Assembly: GCA_947471745.1 (NCBI GenBank)
Contig: CANJKZ010000174.1
Coordinates: 658,001-722,000, forward strand
Source of the DNA: Closterium sp. Naga37s-1
Taxonomy: Eukaryota; Streptophyta; Zygnematophyceae; Desmidiales; Closteriaceae
Reading direction: 5' to 3'
DNA length: 64,000 nt
In this document: piece by piece, positions 40,258 through 53,062 of the stretch
Layout: each line of letters begins with the position of its first letter
Position numbering within the stretch: the stretch's first letter is position 1
Position numbers and translations under genes: made by a program
The notes under the pieces: generated by a model
The model's input: the letters and a program-made list of their open reading frames with translations, nothing else
Databases searched by the model: none
What the model was told of the DNA's origin: nothing

Positions 40258-41518
40258 CAGGCGGCACACACAGGTAACAGTCACCCTCAGCACTAGCAGA
40301 CAAAGCATACATAGCAGAAAGAATAGCATCATAGTCTAGATCAAGTTCGCAACACCAGACCTAAGCAGCTCTGCCCAGTGTGGGCGCTCGACCTCGTCAC
40401 CAAATTCAGCGCGCCACGCGTCGTCGAGACAGCAGAAGTAGTGGTGCTGCGTGTGCGCCTTCCCGCATGTCTGACCAGCAGGGTCATCCGTGCGAATGAC
40501 ATACAGGCAGCTCACACTACCCCTAGACGCCCCACGCTGAAACAACCACTCATGAAGCTGCTGGGGCGAAGGGGTCTCACTCCGACGCTGCTGCCGCTGC
40601 CGCTGACCTCCTCCAGAACCTCCACGCTGAGCTCCAGTCCTACCGCCACCACTGCCACCGCTGCCACTACCGCCACTCCCACCGCTGCCTCCACCGCCGC
40701 CACCAACACCCCCACTCCCTTCACCACTCCCACCGCTGCCACCACCTCCACTGCCTCTACTGCCTCCACTGCAGCCCCCACCACCACTCCCGCTGCCCCC
40801 TCCACCACCCCTGCCACCCTTGCCCTTGCTGCTGCGGCGCTTCGCACTAGCAGAAGCAGCCCTGACATCCTCAGTACTAAGGACGTCTACAGCAGCAGCA
40901 GAGGCGTAGGAGGGGGCAAGGGGGGAGGGGGAACACCCCTCAAAGAAGGGTGTGCGCAGAGTGCCACGAGCAGCACCTACAGCTACTGCACTAGTCTCAG
41001 CTGCAAGGAGGTGCTGCTTGAGGAGGTCAACAGTGAGGGAGGTGGGGTCAAGGGAGAGGAAGTGGTCCCTGACAGAGCGCAGAGAGTCAGGGAGGCGGGT
41101 GACTATAAAGTAGAGAGTGATGTATATCGGGGGCGGGTTCCTGCCAAGGAACTCTGCTGGGAGGGCAGCGCGGTAGCTAGCGACGCTAGCGCGAAGGTGG
41201 GAGGGGCAGGAGCAGTGCTAGACGCGAGGTCAGACAAAGAAACACTGTCCCGAGAGTCGCTCAGTAGGTACAGCTGTAGGTCGTCCAGCCACGTGTCAAA
41301 CTGGATCGGGCGACCCTCATGATCGAACGCAAGAACTCAAAGCAAAGCTATAGCGGCGCAGCACGCAGAGCGGGGAACGAAGAGCACATGGCAGGCAGTA
41401 GCAGCAGCAGCAGCAATAGCAGCAGTAGCAGCAGTCGTAGCAGTAGGAGCAGCAGAGAGGTCGAAGGGCTGGGGGGCCAGGAGCAACGGGCTGAGGGGCC
41501 GAGGGGCCTAGGGGCGAC
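40258..41518 (-). mobile_element. - strand gag fragment L
   Basis: On the - strand from leader (41518) through a gag whose start is ATA at 41351-41349 instead of ATG. GAG is shortened, because the text jumps from the N-terminal third to a segment near RPRYTSLY. A Gly-rich tract and a knuckle (CLYVIRTD...CGKAHTQHHY) with the last Cys lost follow. It ends at 40258 in the segment before protease. Both ends are truncated against H and M, so it looks like a rearrangement remnant. Confidence 0.75.
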
Positions 41519-42487
41519 CTTCCTCTGTGTAAGGAGAAGGAGCAGGGAGTGGGGAGGCAGGCTCTAACAGCGGCTGGGACTGGTCAGGCGGTGGAGACAC
41601 AAAGGGAAGAGGAAGGCCAGTAGAAGATGAGACACCAAGAACCTGCTGAAGCAGGGGAACGAAGTATGGTCGCGGCCCCACAGTGCCTCTAGCACCTCCA
41701 GCTCCAGGGTCAACAGCTGCAGCTCCTCCAGCTCCAGCGCCTCCAGCGCCAGTGCCTCTAGCTCCAGCTCCTCCAGCCCCAGCAGCTCCAGGCTCCGTAG
41801 GGTCTCCAGCTCCAGCTCCCCCAACACCACTAGTCCCGGTAGCTCCAGTACCCCTGGTACGAGCACCTCCAGGACCAGCAGCTGCAGCACCTCCGGTACC
41901 ACCAGCTCCGACAGAAACTCCAGCTCCTCCAGCTCCAGTGTCTTTAGCAGCAGAGTCTCCAGCTCTGGCAGCTCCACTCCGAAGGCGGGTGCGCTGGGCA
42001 AACCACTCGCGCAGCTGCTGCGGGGAGAGAGGCTCCGGCCGGGGAGACAGTCGTGGCGAAGCACCCACAGGACCTCCAGAAGAAGCAGTACCCCTCAGCT
42101 CAGCACCCCCAGACTCCGCACCCTCAGACTCAGCACCCCCAGGCTCCACACGCTCAGGCTCAGCACCCCCTGGCTCCACACCCCTAGGCTCAGCACCCCC
42201 AGGCTCCGCACCCCCAGGCTCAGCACCCCCAGACCCGGCACCCTCAGACTCAGCACCGCTAGGCTCTGCACCCCCAGACGCAACACCCCCAGACGCAGCA
42301 CCTGGGGCAGCACCTGAGCCGACAGATAACTATACAGGAGCAGTACCAGGGAGAGGGTCCACCTGAGACACAGTTGAGGGAGCAGGACCATGGGTGGAGA
42401 GGGGGTCTACTGGAGGGGGACCTGGAGCAAGGAAGAGCGGCGGGGGTGGGGGAGGAGCCGAGCGGTAGGGGAAGAGAGGGTAAAAGG
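41519..42487 (-). pseudogene. Linker part of the M pol gene
   Basis: Follows directly in M after N is removed: LFPYRSAPPPP, FLAPGPPPVD, then a (GGAEP)n repeat, LSPQQLREWFAQR and an Ala/Gly-rich stretch with a GAGDPTEPGAAGAG segment, ending PAPSPYT near 41520. A TAG lies near 42330 in the sense direction. No RT remains. Confidence 0.8.
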
Positions 42488-42645
42488 TGTCAAACATATA
42501 TGCTTAGTTGTATCTAGGCTTAGTTGCATCTAGGCTGTATGGGGCTAGCTTTAGGGGGTACACAATTCTTCTCGACATTCTACTTGTACCCCCCCACCTC
42601 TTTCCTAATCACACATGCTCTCGTCATTCTCGCTACTATCTAACA
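42488..42645 (+). repeat. 5' LTR of element N
   Basis: 158 bp, TGTCAAACATATATGC...CTATCTAACA, followed by PBS-like TGGTATTAGAGTAGG and a GGGCCC box at 42669-42674. Confidence 0.93.
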
Positions 42646-44372
42646 TGGTATTAGAGTAGGTTACTATTGGGCCCACCACCTGCTACTTCGTTCCTAGCCC
42701 CGCGCCCCGCCCATACCGCACCCGCAATAGGCCCGTACCTAGCCCGCGCCCGCGCTCGGCCCTTTCTCACGCCCGTGCCCGGCCCGTACCTAGCCCGCGA
42801 TCGCCCCGTCGTCACCCGCGCCTGGCCCCGTCCCTAGCCCGCGCCCTGTCGACGCCCGCGACCGGCCCGTACCTAGCCCACGACCCGGCCCCGTACCTAG
42901 CTCGCGATCGCCCCGTCGACACCCGCGCCGGCCCCGTACCTAGCCCGCGCCCCGTCGAAGCCCGCGACCAGCACGTACCTAGCTAGCACCCCGTCGACGC
43001 CCGCGACCGGCCCGTCCCTATGCCCGCGCCCTGTCGACACCTGTGCCCGGCCCCGTTCCTAGCCAACACCCCGTTGACACCCTCGCCCGGCCCCGTATCT
43101 AGCCCGCGCTAGGCCCCGTTCCTAGCCCAGCATCCGGCCCTGTACCTAACGCCCGCGCCCGGCCCAGTCTCTCGGCTCACATTCAGGCCAAGCGCCCGGC
43201 CCCGTACCGGCCCAGTGCCCGGCCCCGTTCCTAACCCGCGCCCGGCCCCGTACCTAGCCCTGCGCCCGGCCCCTTCTTTGGCCCCCCCGGCCCCTTGTTT
43301 GGCCCCTCGGCCCCCAGGCCCCCCCGGCCCCTTGTTTGGCCCCTCGGCCCCTAGGCCCCCCGGCCCCTTATTTGGCCCCTTGGCCCCTTGTTTGGCCCCT
43401 CGGCCCCTCGGCCCCCCGGCCCCTTGTTTGGCCCCTCGGCCCCTAGGCCCCCCGGCCCCTTGTTTGGCCCCTCGGCCCCTAGGCCCCACCGGCCCCTTGT
43501 TTGGCCCCTCGGCCCCTAGGCCCCCCGGCCCCTTCTTTGGCCCCTCGGCCCCTCGGCCCCCCGGCCCCTTGTTTGGCCCCTCGGCCCCACTACAGAGCCC
43601 AGCGCCCGACCCTGTACCTGCCCAGCGCCCGGTCCTGTACCTAGCCCGCGCCCGGCCCCGTACCTAGCCCTGCGCCCGGCCCCGTGTTTGGCCCCTCGGC
43701 CCCCCCTAGGCCCCCCCGGCCCCTTGTTTGGCCCCTCGGCCCCTCGGCCCCCCGGCCCCTTGTTTGGCCCCTCGGCCCCTAGGCCCCCCGGCCCCTTGTT
43801 TGGCCCTTCGGCCCCTAGGCCCCCCGGCCCCTTGTTTGGCCCCACGGCCCCAATACAGAGCCCAGCGCCCGGCCCCGTACCTGCCCAGCGCCCGGCCCCG
43901 TACCTAGCCCTGCGCCCGGCCCCGTGTTTTGCCCCTCGGCCCCGCCCCTCGGCCCCGTGTGTTTGGCCCCTCGGCCCCCTAGGCCCCCCGGCCCCTTGTT
44001 TGGCCCCTCGGCCCCTAGGCCCCTCGGCCCCAACTCAGAGCCCTGCGCCCGGCCCCTTGTCTGGCCCCTCGGCTCCGCCCCTCGGCCCCATGTGTTTGGC
44101 CCCTCGGCCCCCCCTAGGCCCCCCGGCCCCTTGTTTGGCCCCTCGGCCCCTAGGCCCCCCGGCCCCTTGTTTGGCCCCTCGGCCCCTCGGCCCCGCCCCT
44201 CGGCCCCGTGTGTTTGGCCCCTCGGCCCCATAGGCCCCCCGGCCCCTTGTTTGGCCCCTCGGCCCCTAGGCTCGGCCTCCTCGGCCCCCTAGGCTCCTCT
44301 GCCCCTAGGCCCTCGTGTTTGGCCCCTCGGCCCCTCGGCTCCCCCCCCCTCGCTACTGCTACTGCTGCCACT
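42646..44372 (+). repeat. Leader of N with two long minisatellites
   Basis: 42700-43260 consists of units like CCCGCGCCCGGCCCCGTACC. 43270-44340 consists of ~36-bp units built on CCTTGTTTGGCCCCTCGG and CCCCTAGGCC. Both are strongly C-rich on the sense strand. No protein function can be supported. Confidence 0.8.
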
Positions 44373-47300
44373 ATGGCGTTGCTTAGGGTTCTCCCGTTCA
44401 ACTCGGAGGGCAGACCTGTAGCATTTGACACGTGGCACGACGATCTGCAACAGAACCTACTGAGCGATAGTAAGGACAGTGTCTCACTGTTTGACCACGT
44501 GTCCGGTGCCGCTCCAGCCCCCGCCGCCACAGTTGACGTTTCGACTCGTTCCCAGTGGCTGTCTCGTGATGCTACTGCCCGCTTGGCCATTCGCAACCAC
44601 CTGCCCGCGACCAAATGTGCTCACTTTGGCGAGCACAGGACAGCACAGGCCTTGTACGACGCTGTAGTTGCTCGCTACTCCTCCCCTGCCACTGCTGCTA
44701 TTAGCAGGCTGCTACTGCCCTACCTGTTCCCTGAGCTGTCGGCTTTTGCCACAGTAGCCGACCTGGTTACCCACCTGCGCACTAGTGACGCTCGCTACCG
44801 CGCTACCGTCCCTGCTGAGTTCCTTGCCACGAACCAGCCTCCCATGTTCATCACCCTCTACTTCATAGTCACTCGCCTCCCTGACTCCCTTCGCTCTGTC
44901 AGGGACCACTTCCTCACCCTCAACCCCACCTCCCTCACTGTTGACCTCCTCGAGCAGCATCTCCTCGCAGCTGAGACTAGTGCAGTTGCTATAGGTGCTG
45001 CTCGTGGCACTCCGCGCTCACCCTTCTTTGAGGGGTGCTCCCCCTCCCCCCTTTCCTCCTCCTTCGCCTGTGCTGCTGCTGCAGACGTCTCTGTTCCTGA
45101 GGACGTCGGTGCTGCTTCGACTAGTGCGAAGCGCCGCAACAGCAAGGGCAAGGGTGGATGGGGTAGTGGAGGAGGCAGCAGTGGTGGTGGAGGTGGCAGT
45201 GGGAGCGGTAGTGGGGGTAGCGGTAGAGGAGGTGGAGGCGGTGGAGGTGGTGGCGGCGGTGGGACCGGTGGCCGCGGTGGAGGCTCTGGTGGCGGCGGTG
45301 GAGGCAGCGGAGGGAGTGGCGGCAAAGGAGGCGGTGGGACCAGTGGTGCTCGGTCTGGACCTCAGCGTGGAGGCCCTGGTGGTGGTCGGGGCCAGCAGCA
45401 GCGTCGGAGCGAGACTCAGACGTCCCAGCAGCTCCGTGAGTGGTTGGTTCAGCGTGGGGCGGGTGAGGGTAGTGAGACCTGCCCGTATGTCATTCGCACG
45501 GGTGCCCGTGCAGGCCGGACATGCGGGAGGTTTCACACTGAGCGCCACTGCTTTGCCCGCCTTGACGACGCCTGGCGTGCTGAGTTTGGTGATGACGTCG
45601 AGCGCCCTCGCTGGGCGCAGTTGCTTCAGTGAGGAGTTGCTATTTTTGACCTAGACTTTGATGTTATTAACTCTGCCATGTATGCTTTGTCTTTTAGTGC
45701 TGAGGGTGACTGTTACCGGTGTGTGCCGCCTGACCCAGGTATAGCCGCTGCTGCTCTAGGTGCTAGTGCATCTTGTACTCCCCCTGGTACTGCGCCTGCT
45801 GAGGCCTTGCACAGTTTCACGTTGGACTCCAGCGCCTCGCGCTGTTTCTTTCGTGACAGCACCACTCTCACCCCTCTTCCTGCACCTGTTCCAGTCAGAC
45901 TGGCTGACCGCTCTGGGGGCCCGGTCGCGGCCAGTTCCTACACTTTCCTCCCGTGTCCGGTGGTTCCGTCCGGCTCACTGTCAGGTCTTCACCTCCCCTC
46001 GTTCTCTACGAACTTGGTGAGTACCGCTGCCCTTCAGGATGCGATGGTCACTACCACCACTCCTGGTGATCAGCGTGTGTCGATCTGCACGTGCACACGG
46101 ACGGGGCGTCACCTGGCTACGTTCAGTCGTCGGCCAGGGTTGAGTCTGTACACACTGGCTACTGAGCCTCCTCAGGTCGCTGCGTCTGCTCAGGTGTCCG
46201 CGTCAGGTCAGGTAGCCGCCTCTTGCTCATGTCGCCTTTTGTCGCACCAGACTCTTCTTTGGCACCACCGCCTGGGTCACCCCTCTCTGCCACGCCTTCG
46301 TGGCATGCACTCCCGTCTCCTTGTCTCTGGTCTCCCCAGGTCTCTGCCTCCCTTACCGCCCTCGCCTGCCCCGCCCTGTCTTCCTTGCGTCGAGGGGCGG
46401 CAGCGCGCCGCTCCTCACTCCTCGTTTCCCCCGACGACTGTTCCCCTGCAGACCCTCCACATGGACGTGTGGGGCCCAGCCCGCGTCAGTGGACAGGGCC
46501 GCGAGCGCTACTTTCTGCTGGTAGTTGACGACTACACGCGGTACACCACAGTCTTCCCCTTGCGCAGCAAGGGTGAGGTCTCTGCTGTCTTGATCCCTTG
46601 GATCCGCACATGCCATCTCCAGCTGCGCGAGCGGTTTGGCCAGGACCTTCCTGTCCTGCGTCTGCACTCTGACAGAGGTGGTGAGTTCTCCTCCGACCTC
46701 TTGCGGGACTTTTGTCCTGGGGAGGGCATCACCCAGTCGTTCACGCTTCCGGACTCCCCTCAGCAAAATGGGATTGCTGAGCGCCGCATTGCCTTAGTCA
46801 TGGAGGTCGCTCGTACCTCCATGATCCATGCGGCTGCTCCCCATTTTCTGTGGCCGTTTGCGGTCCGGTACGCTGCGCATCAGCTCAACCTTTGGCCCCG
46901 TGTCTCCTTGCCGGAGACCTCGCCCACACTGCGTTGGACGGGGATGGTTGGCGATGCGACGGTGTTCCGGGTCTGGGGTTCTCGTGCCTTTGTTCGTGAT
47001 ACGTCCGCGGACAAGCTCTCCGCCCGCGCCATTCCCTGCGTCTTCCTTGGCTTTGTCCCTGACGCGCCTGGCTGGCAGTTTTACCACCCCACCTCGCGCC
47101 GTGTCCTCCTTTCTCAGGACGTCACGTTCGACGAGTCGGTTCCCTTCTACCGTCTCTTCCCCTACCACTCTGCCCCTCCCCCGCCCCCGCCGCTCTTCCT
47201 TGCTCCCGGTCCACCTCCGGTAGACGCCCTCCAGCCCCAGGGTCCTGCTCCCTCAGGAGTGTCTCAGGTCGACCCTCTCCCTGGTCCTGCACCTGTTCAG

Positions 47301-49834
47301 GTAGCTGTCGTCTCAGGTGCTGCTCCAGGTACTGCGTCTGGGGGTGCTGCGTCTGGGGGTGCGGAGCCGGGGGGTGCGGGGTCTGAGGGTGCTGGGTCTG
47401 GGGGTGCTGAGCCTGAAGGTGTTGAGCCTGGGGGTGCTGAGTCGGAGGGTACGGAGCCTGGGGGTGCTGTGTCGGAGGTTGCGGAGTCTGGGGGTGCTGA
47501 GCCTCGGGGTGCTGCTTTGTCTGGAGGTCCTGCTGGTGCTTCACCGCGACTGTCCTCGCAGCAGCTGCGTGAGTGGCTTGTTGAGCGCGCACACAGTTGG
47601 AGTGGAGCTCCCAGAGCTGGCGAGCCTGGAGACGCTGGAGCTGGAGGTGTTGCTGTTACTAGTGGAGCTGGAGACCCTACGGAGCCTGGAGCAGCTGGCG
47701 CCGGAGGCGCTGGAGCTGGTGTCGCTGGAGTTGGAGGCCCTGGCGCAGGAGGCGCTGGAGCTGCAGGAGCTGGAGCTGTTGACCCTGGAGCTGGAGGTGC
47801 TGGAGGCAGTATACGGCCGCGCCCGTACTTTGTTCCCCTGCTTCAGCATGTTCTTGGTGTCCCGTCTTCTACTAGTCTTCCTCCTCCCTTCCTGTGTCCA
47901 CCGACTGACTAGTCGCAGCCGCCATTACAGCCAACCTCACCACTGCCTGTTCCCTCTCCTTACACTGAGTAGTCTGGAGGTCTTACAGAGCGTCGTGAGC
48001 CAGCGTCTCGTCCTGTCTCGTCCTGTCTCGTCTGCTCTCATTGCTGAGCTGCTTGACTTTGCTGCTGCCTGCTGCCTTGACTACGCCTCTGCTCTAGTTG
48101 CTGAGTCAGTCCCTGCCACTCAACCGTCCGTCGGGGGTGAGTGTGCTCTTGGCACGGACGTCCTTGAGGACATGCAGGAGGACTTTGAGTGTCTTGCTGC
48201 TGCTGTACCTTGTTTCGCTTACATGCTACTTGCCCCTGAGGGAGACCCGGATGCACCAGACATCCCGACCCCGGGCTCTTACGCAGAGGCGATTACGGGT
48301 CCTTACTCCTCTCAGTGGCAGGCAGCCATGGATGCCGAGATGGCATCCTGGAAGTCCACAGGCACTTACGTCGACAAGGTTCCCCCACCTGGGGTGAACA
48401 TAGTCGATGGCATGTGGATCTTCAGGGTGAAGCGGCCGCCGGGTTCTCCGCCTGCCTTCAAGGCGCGTTATGTTGCTCGAGGCTTCAGCCAGCGACAGGG
48501 AGTTGACTACTTCCATACCTTCTCCCCCACCCCGAAGATGACTACTCTTCGGGTGTTGCTGCACGTAGCTGCTCAGCGTGACTACGAGTTACATTCCCTG
48601 GACTTCAGTACAGCCTTCCTGCAGGGCAGCCTGCACGAGGAGATCTGGCTGCGCCGACCACCTGGTTTCACTGGGTCGTTTCCTGCAGGTACCCAGTGGA
48701 GCCTCCGCCGGCCAGTCTACGGTCTCCGCCAGGCGCCTCGCGAGTAGCACGTCACACTCAGGACTACACTTGCAGCTCTTGGGTTTGCTCCTTCTACAGC
48801 AGACCAGTCGCTGTTTCTACGCACCGACACCTTGCTGCCGCCGTTCTACGTCCTAGTGTACGTCGACGACCTCGTCTTTGCCACGGCTGACACTGAGGCA
48901 CTGACCCTTGTGAAGTCCGAGCTGCAGAAGAGACATACCTGCACTGACCTGGGTGAACTGCGCAGCTATCTTGGCTTGCAGATCACCAGGGACAAAGCAC
49001 GGCGCACCATCTCAGTCACACATGGTGCACCAGGTCCTTCAGCGCTTCGGCTTCCAGTACTCCTCGCCATAGCTCTCTCCTCTGTCTACCAGCCACTCGC
49101 TCTAAGCTCCACCTTCGGACGAGTCCGCAGAGCCGAGTGGTCCGTACCCAGAGCTTGTGGGTTGCCTCATGTACCTGATGACGTGCACACGACCTGATCT
49201 CGCGTATCCTCTCAGCCTTCTGGCTCGCTACGTGGCTCCCGGTAGGCACCGAAAGGTGCACTGGGATGCTGCAAAGAGGGTACTGCGTTACCTGTGCAGT
49301 ACGTCGGGCATGGGGCTTGTGCTTGGAGGACGGGGTCCAGTTGTCCTCACTGGTAACGAAGACGCCTCCTGGGTTGACGACTCAGCTACGTTGCGGTCGT
49401 CACAGGGTTACACCTTCAGCCTTGGTTCTGGCTTGGTTTCTTGGCGGTCTACCCGCTCGTCTTCAGTTCTCAGCTGCAGTTGTGAGGCTGAGATCTATGC
49501 CACAGCCATGGCTGCTTAGGAGCTACGCTGGCTCACCTACTTGCTGACCGACTTGGGAGAGCAGCCTCGTTTGCCTCCAGTCCTGTATGTAGACAACAAG
49601 GCCATGATAGCCTTGTGTCAGAAGCACAGACTGGAGCACAGAACGAAGCACATCGCTCTGCGATACTTCCTTGCTCGAGAGTTGCAGCAGCGTGGTCAGC
49701 TTCGCCTTGCGTACGTGGCCACTCGGGCCAACACTGCTGATGTCTTCACCAAGGCACTTCCGCCTGGTGATAATCAGCGCTTCGTTATTGTGTTAGGCCT
49801 TGTGCCTACTTTGCCTCACTTACTTACTGCCTGA
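44373..49834 (+). pseudogene. Near-complete but disabled gag-pol of element N
   Basis: ATG 44373 (MALLRVLPFNSEG). GAG core, Gly-rich tract (about 45150-45360), QQLREWL and an intact knuckle CPYVIRTG...CGRFH...C. A single TGA at 45630 interrupts GAG-PR; the same frame goes on with protease (LDSSASRCFF, where Gly is replaced by Ser in the DSGA box), integrase (HHRLGHP, CLPCVEG, SDRGGEF, QQNGIAERR) and linker to a TAG at 47910. About 200 bp appear deleted near 48000. RT then runs to a TAG at 48745 in place of Trp. YVDD is present near 48855, a frame change follows near 49010, and RNase H has a TAG at 49517. It ends at 49834. Confidence 0.9.
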
Positions 49835-50080
49835 CTTTGCCTGTACTGTGATATATATATGTATATATATATATGGCATGCTTGCACTTGCTAGGGTATG
49901 ATCACTGTATTGTTTGTTCTCTTTTATAACTCTGCATGTGAACTGGCCTTGTGGCCCGTTGCTTGTGCTCGGACTGTGTGGTGACTTTGTGATCCACCCT
50001 GAGCTTGCTTTGCTTTGCTTCTTCTCTTGACTAGTCTTGTGACCATTGCTTGCTCTTACTATCCCCCACTTCGCGGGGTG
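49835..50080 (+). other. 3' UTR and PPT of element N
   Basis: Shared box present (TTGTGCTCGGAC, GATCCACCCTGAGC). The terminal hairpin has a different loop, but CCCC (50064-50067) and GGGG (50075-50078) still pair, and GGGGTG abuts the LTR. Confidence 0.75.
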
Positions 50081-50239
50081 TGTCAAACATATATGCTTAG
50101 TTGTATCTAGGCTTAGTTGCATCTAGGCTGTATGGGGGCTTGCTTTAGGGGGTACACAATTCTTCTCGAAATTCTACTTGTACCCCCCCCCCTCTTTCCT
50201 AATCACACATTCTCTCGTCATTCTTGCTACTATCTAACA
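50081..50239 (+). repeat. 3' LTR of element N
   Basis: 159 bp, TGTCAAACATATATGC...CTATCTAACA, followed by AAAGG. Confidence 0.93.
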
Positions 50240-52107
50240 AAAGGGAACCAACTTGTCAAAAGTGACGTCCTGAGAGGGGAAGACACGGCGCGAGGTGGGG
50301 TGGTAAAACTGCCAGCCAGGCGCGTCAGGGGAATAGCCAAGGAAGACACAGGGAATAGCGCGGACGTATCGCGAACAAAGGCACGAGAACCCCAGACCCG
50401 GAACACCGACGCATCGCCAACGTTCCCCGTCCAACGCAGTGTAGGCAAGGTCTCCGGCAAGGAGACATGGGGCCAAAGGTTGAGCTTATGCGCAGCGTAC
50501 CGGACCGCAAACGACCACAGAAAATGGGGAGCAGCCGCATGGATCATGGAGGTACGAGCGACCTCCATGACTAAGCCAATGCGGCGCTCAGCAATCCCAT
50601 TTTTATGAGGGGAGTCCAAAAGCGTGAACGACTGGAGAATGCCCTCCCCGCGACAAAAGTCCCGCAAGAGGTCGGAGGAGAACTCACCACCTCTGTCAGA
50701 GTGCAGACGCAAGACAGGAAGGTCTGCACGGAACCGCTCGCGGAGCTGGAGACGGACTGCACGGATCCAAGGGATCAAGACATCAACAACCTGACCCTTG
50801 CTGCGCAAGGGGAAGATCGTGGTGTACCGCGTGTACTCATCAACAACCAGAAGAAAGTAGCGCTCGCGGCCCTGTCCACTGACGCGGGCTGGGCCCCACA
50901 CGTCCATGTGGAGAGTCTGCAGGGAAGCAGTCGTCGGGGGAAACGAGGAGGAGTGAGGAGCGGCGCGCTGCCGCCCCTCAACGCAAGGAAGGCAGGGCGA
51001 GGCAGGCAAGGGCGGGAGGGGAGGCAGAGACCGGGGAAGACCAGAGACAAGGAGGCGGGAGTGCATGCCACGAAGTCATGGCAGGGAGGGGTGACCCAGG
51101 CGGTGGTGCCACAGAAGAGTCTGGTGCGACAGCAGGCGACACGAGCAAGGGGGTGCTACCTGACCTGACGCGGACACCTGGGCAGGCGCAGCTACCCGAG
51201 GAGGCTCGGTAGCGAGTGTGTACAGACTCGACCCAGGCCGACGAGTGAACGTGGCCAGGTGACAGCTCGTCCGTGTACATGTGCGGATTGACACACGCTG
51301 ACCCCCAGGAGTGGTGGTAGTTACCATCGCGTCCTTGAGAGCAGCGGTACTCACCAAGTTTGTAGAGAACGAGGGGAGGTGAAGGCCTGACAGAGAGCCG
51401 GACAGAACCGCCGGACACGGGAGCACAGTGGAGGAACGGGCGAGGACTGGGCCCCCGGAGGGGTCAGCCAGCCTAACCGGGAAAGGTGCAGAGAGAGGAG
51501 TGAGGGTGGTGCTGTCGCGAAAGAAACAGCGTGAGGCACATGAGTCAAGCGTGAAGGTGTGCAAGGCCTCAGCAGGCGCAGTACCACGGAAAACAGACTC
51601 ACTAGCACCTAGAGCAGCAGCCTCTATACCTGGGTCAGGAGGCACATACAGGTAACAGTCACCCTCAGCACTAACGGACAAAGCATAATAAAAGCAAGGA
51701 TAGCATCATAGTCTAGGTCAAAGATAGCAACTCCAGACCTAAGCAGCTATGCCTAGCGGGGGCGCTCGGCCTTGTCACCAAACTCTACGCGCCAAGCGTC
51801 GTCGAGGCGGGAGAAGCAGCGGTGCTGAGCGTGAGCCTTCTCGCATGGCTGACCAGCACGGTCACCCATGCGAATGACATACGGGCAGCTCACACTACCC
51901 CCAGACGCCCCACGCTAAAACAACCACTCACGAAGCTGCTGGGGCGACGGGGTCTCGCTCAGACGCTGCTGCTGCTGCCTCTGGCTTCCTCCAGATCCTC
52001 CACGCTGAGCTCCAGTCCGACCGCCACCACTCCCACCGCTGCCACTACCGCCACTCTCACCGCTGCCTCCACCGCCGCCACCAAAGCCCCCACTCCCGCC
52101 ACCACGC
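50240..52107 (-). pseudogene. gag end, protease and integrase of element M
   Basis: On the - strand from the Gly-rich tract (52107) through a QQLREW module and knuckle region near 51920-51830 into a frame with protease LDSCASRCFF (Gly of DSGA changed to Cys) from about 51560. A TGA near 51076 interrupts the integrase between GHPSLP and LRGMHSR. The same frame then carries CLPCVEG, MDVWGPARV, LHSDRGGEF and QNGIAERR. A short deletion near 50365 shifts the frame before the conserved VFLG segment. N is inserted at VPF|Y. Confidence 0.85.
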
Positions 52108-53062
52108 TGCGGAGATTGACTCTACAACGGTAGTGAGCTAGACTACGGGGGTTGGCACGAACTACTAGGAGTGATCGAAGCTTTGCCTAGTTCCTTAGTG
52201 CTTGCACAATCACGGGAGAAATTGGCAAGAGTTTCCACTAGCAGAGTTTGAATTTCAGAATTGTTTTAACAAACAATGGCAAGAATGACTACATCAGGCA
52301 CCTAGCAACTCTGCAGTTAGCCTGGTCAACCGACAGCACAGCATGGTCGACCGCATGCCAGCGTTGCGTAGAGGAGCCGCGCCAGCACTGCAGAAAGGCG
52401 ATCTGCCAACACAGCAGGTCGACAGTGTGCCAGCGCTGCAGCAGAGCGTTGCCCCGTAGAAGACAGCAGTGCGCACGCTCGCAGATGCGCGCAGAAGATT
52501 GGCGTGACTTGTACCGTTGTGCATTCGTCGGCTGTTGTCTGCGCCTGACGAGCCACATCGACTTCGGGATAGAATCCCAAAGTCGACTTCGCCATCGCGA
52601 CCTCGATGACGTTTGCGTGCTTATGAAGAACTCGCCGAGCAAGATACCCGATCGACCTAGACAACCCCAAGTGCCTCTGGTCGACCACTGGGTCCCTCTG
52701 GTCGATCAACAGGTGTCCCTGGTCGACCACAGCTCCCGTCAAGCTACCCCCTGGTCGATGGACCACATCCGTTGACCAGAACTGTTAGCTGTTGTCGACG
52801 AGCTCCCCTCATAGACCGCTGCTCACTTCTCAGGTCGACGGACTGCTCCTCCTGGTCGACAGCCCACCCGTCGCCCAGACCAGTCAATTGCAGCTGTCGA
52901 GCTCCCTGGTTGACAGCAACACCACAGTGGTCCTTTGCAGTTCGACGAAGCCTGTCGAGCAGCTCTCCCACTGTGGATGGTCGGCTGCTACTCCCGTACA
53001 TCCGACCAAGTCGTCGGCGTTGCCCAAGCGAGGGCGGAGCCAACACTTCACTCCCGTTAACA
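52108..53062. other. Unidentified 955-bp segment O inside M gag
   Basis: Interrupts the Gly-rich tract of the M gag. On the - strand it reads TGTTAACGGGAG...CAATCTCCGCA, so it could be a solo LTR of another family, but the flanking pentamers (CACGC and CTCTC) do not match. Alternatively a 3-bp CAC duplication brackets a slightly shifted segment. It is rich in GGTCGAC; four ~25-bp units of the CCCTCTGGTCGACCACTGG type lie at about 52671-52760. No credible protein is encoded. Confidence 0.45.

Larger units (their letters stand above)
42488..50239 (+). mobile_element. Complete copia element N, TSD AAAGG
   Basis: 7752 bp; AAAGG at 42483-42487 and 50240-50244. The LTRs (42488-42645 and 50081-50239) differ at about six positions by eye. 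N therefore looks older than K, and its pol carries several stops. Leader of about 1.7 kb, the longest in the window. Confidence 0.94.

Noticed and set aside
43270-44340. CRISPR-like array of ~36-bp units in the N leader
   Set aside because: Units are contiguous and degenerate with no unique spacers, in a eukaryotic retrotransposon leader; it is a minisatellite.
52108-53062. Calling segment O a solo LTR
   Set aside because: TG...CA ends are present, but the flanking pentamers CACGC and CTCTC do not match. Left as unidentified.
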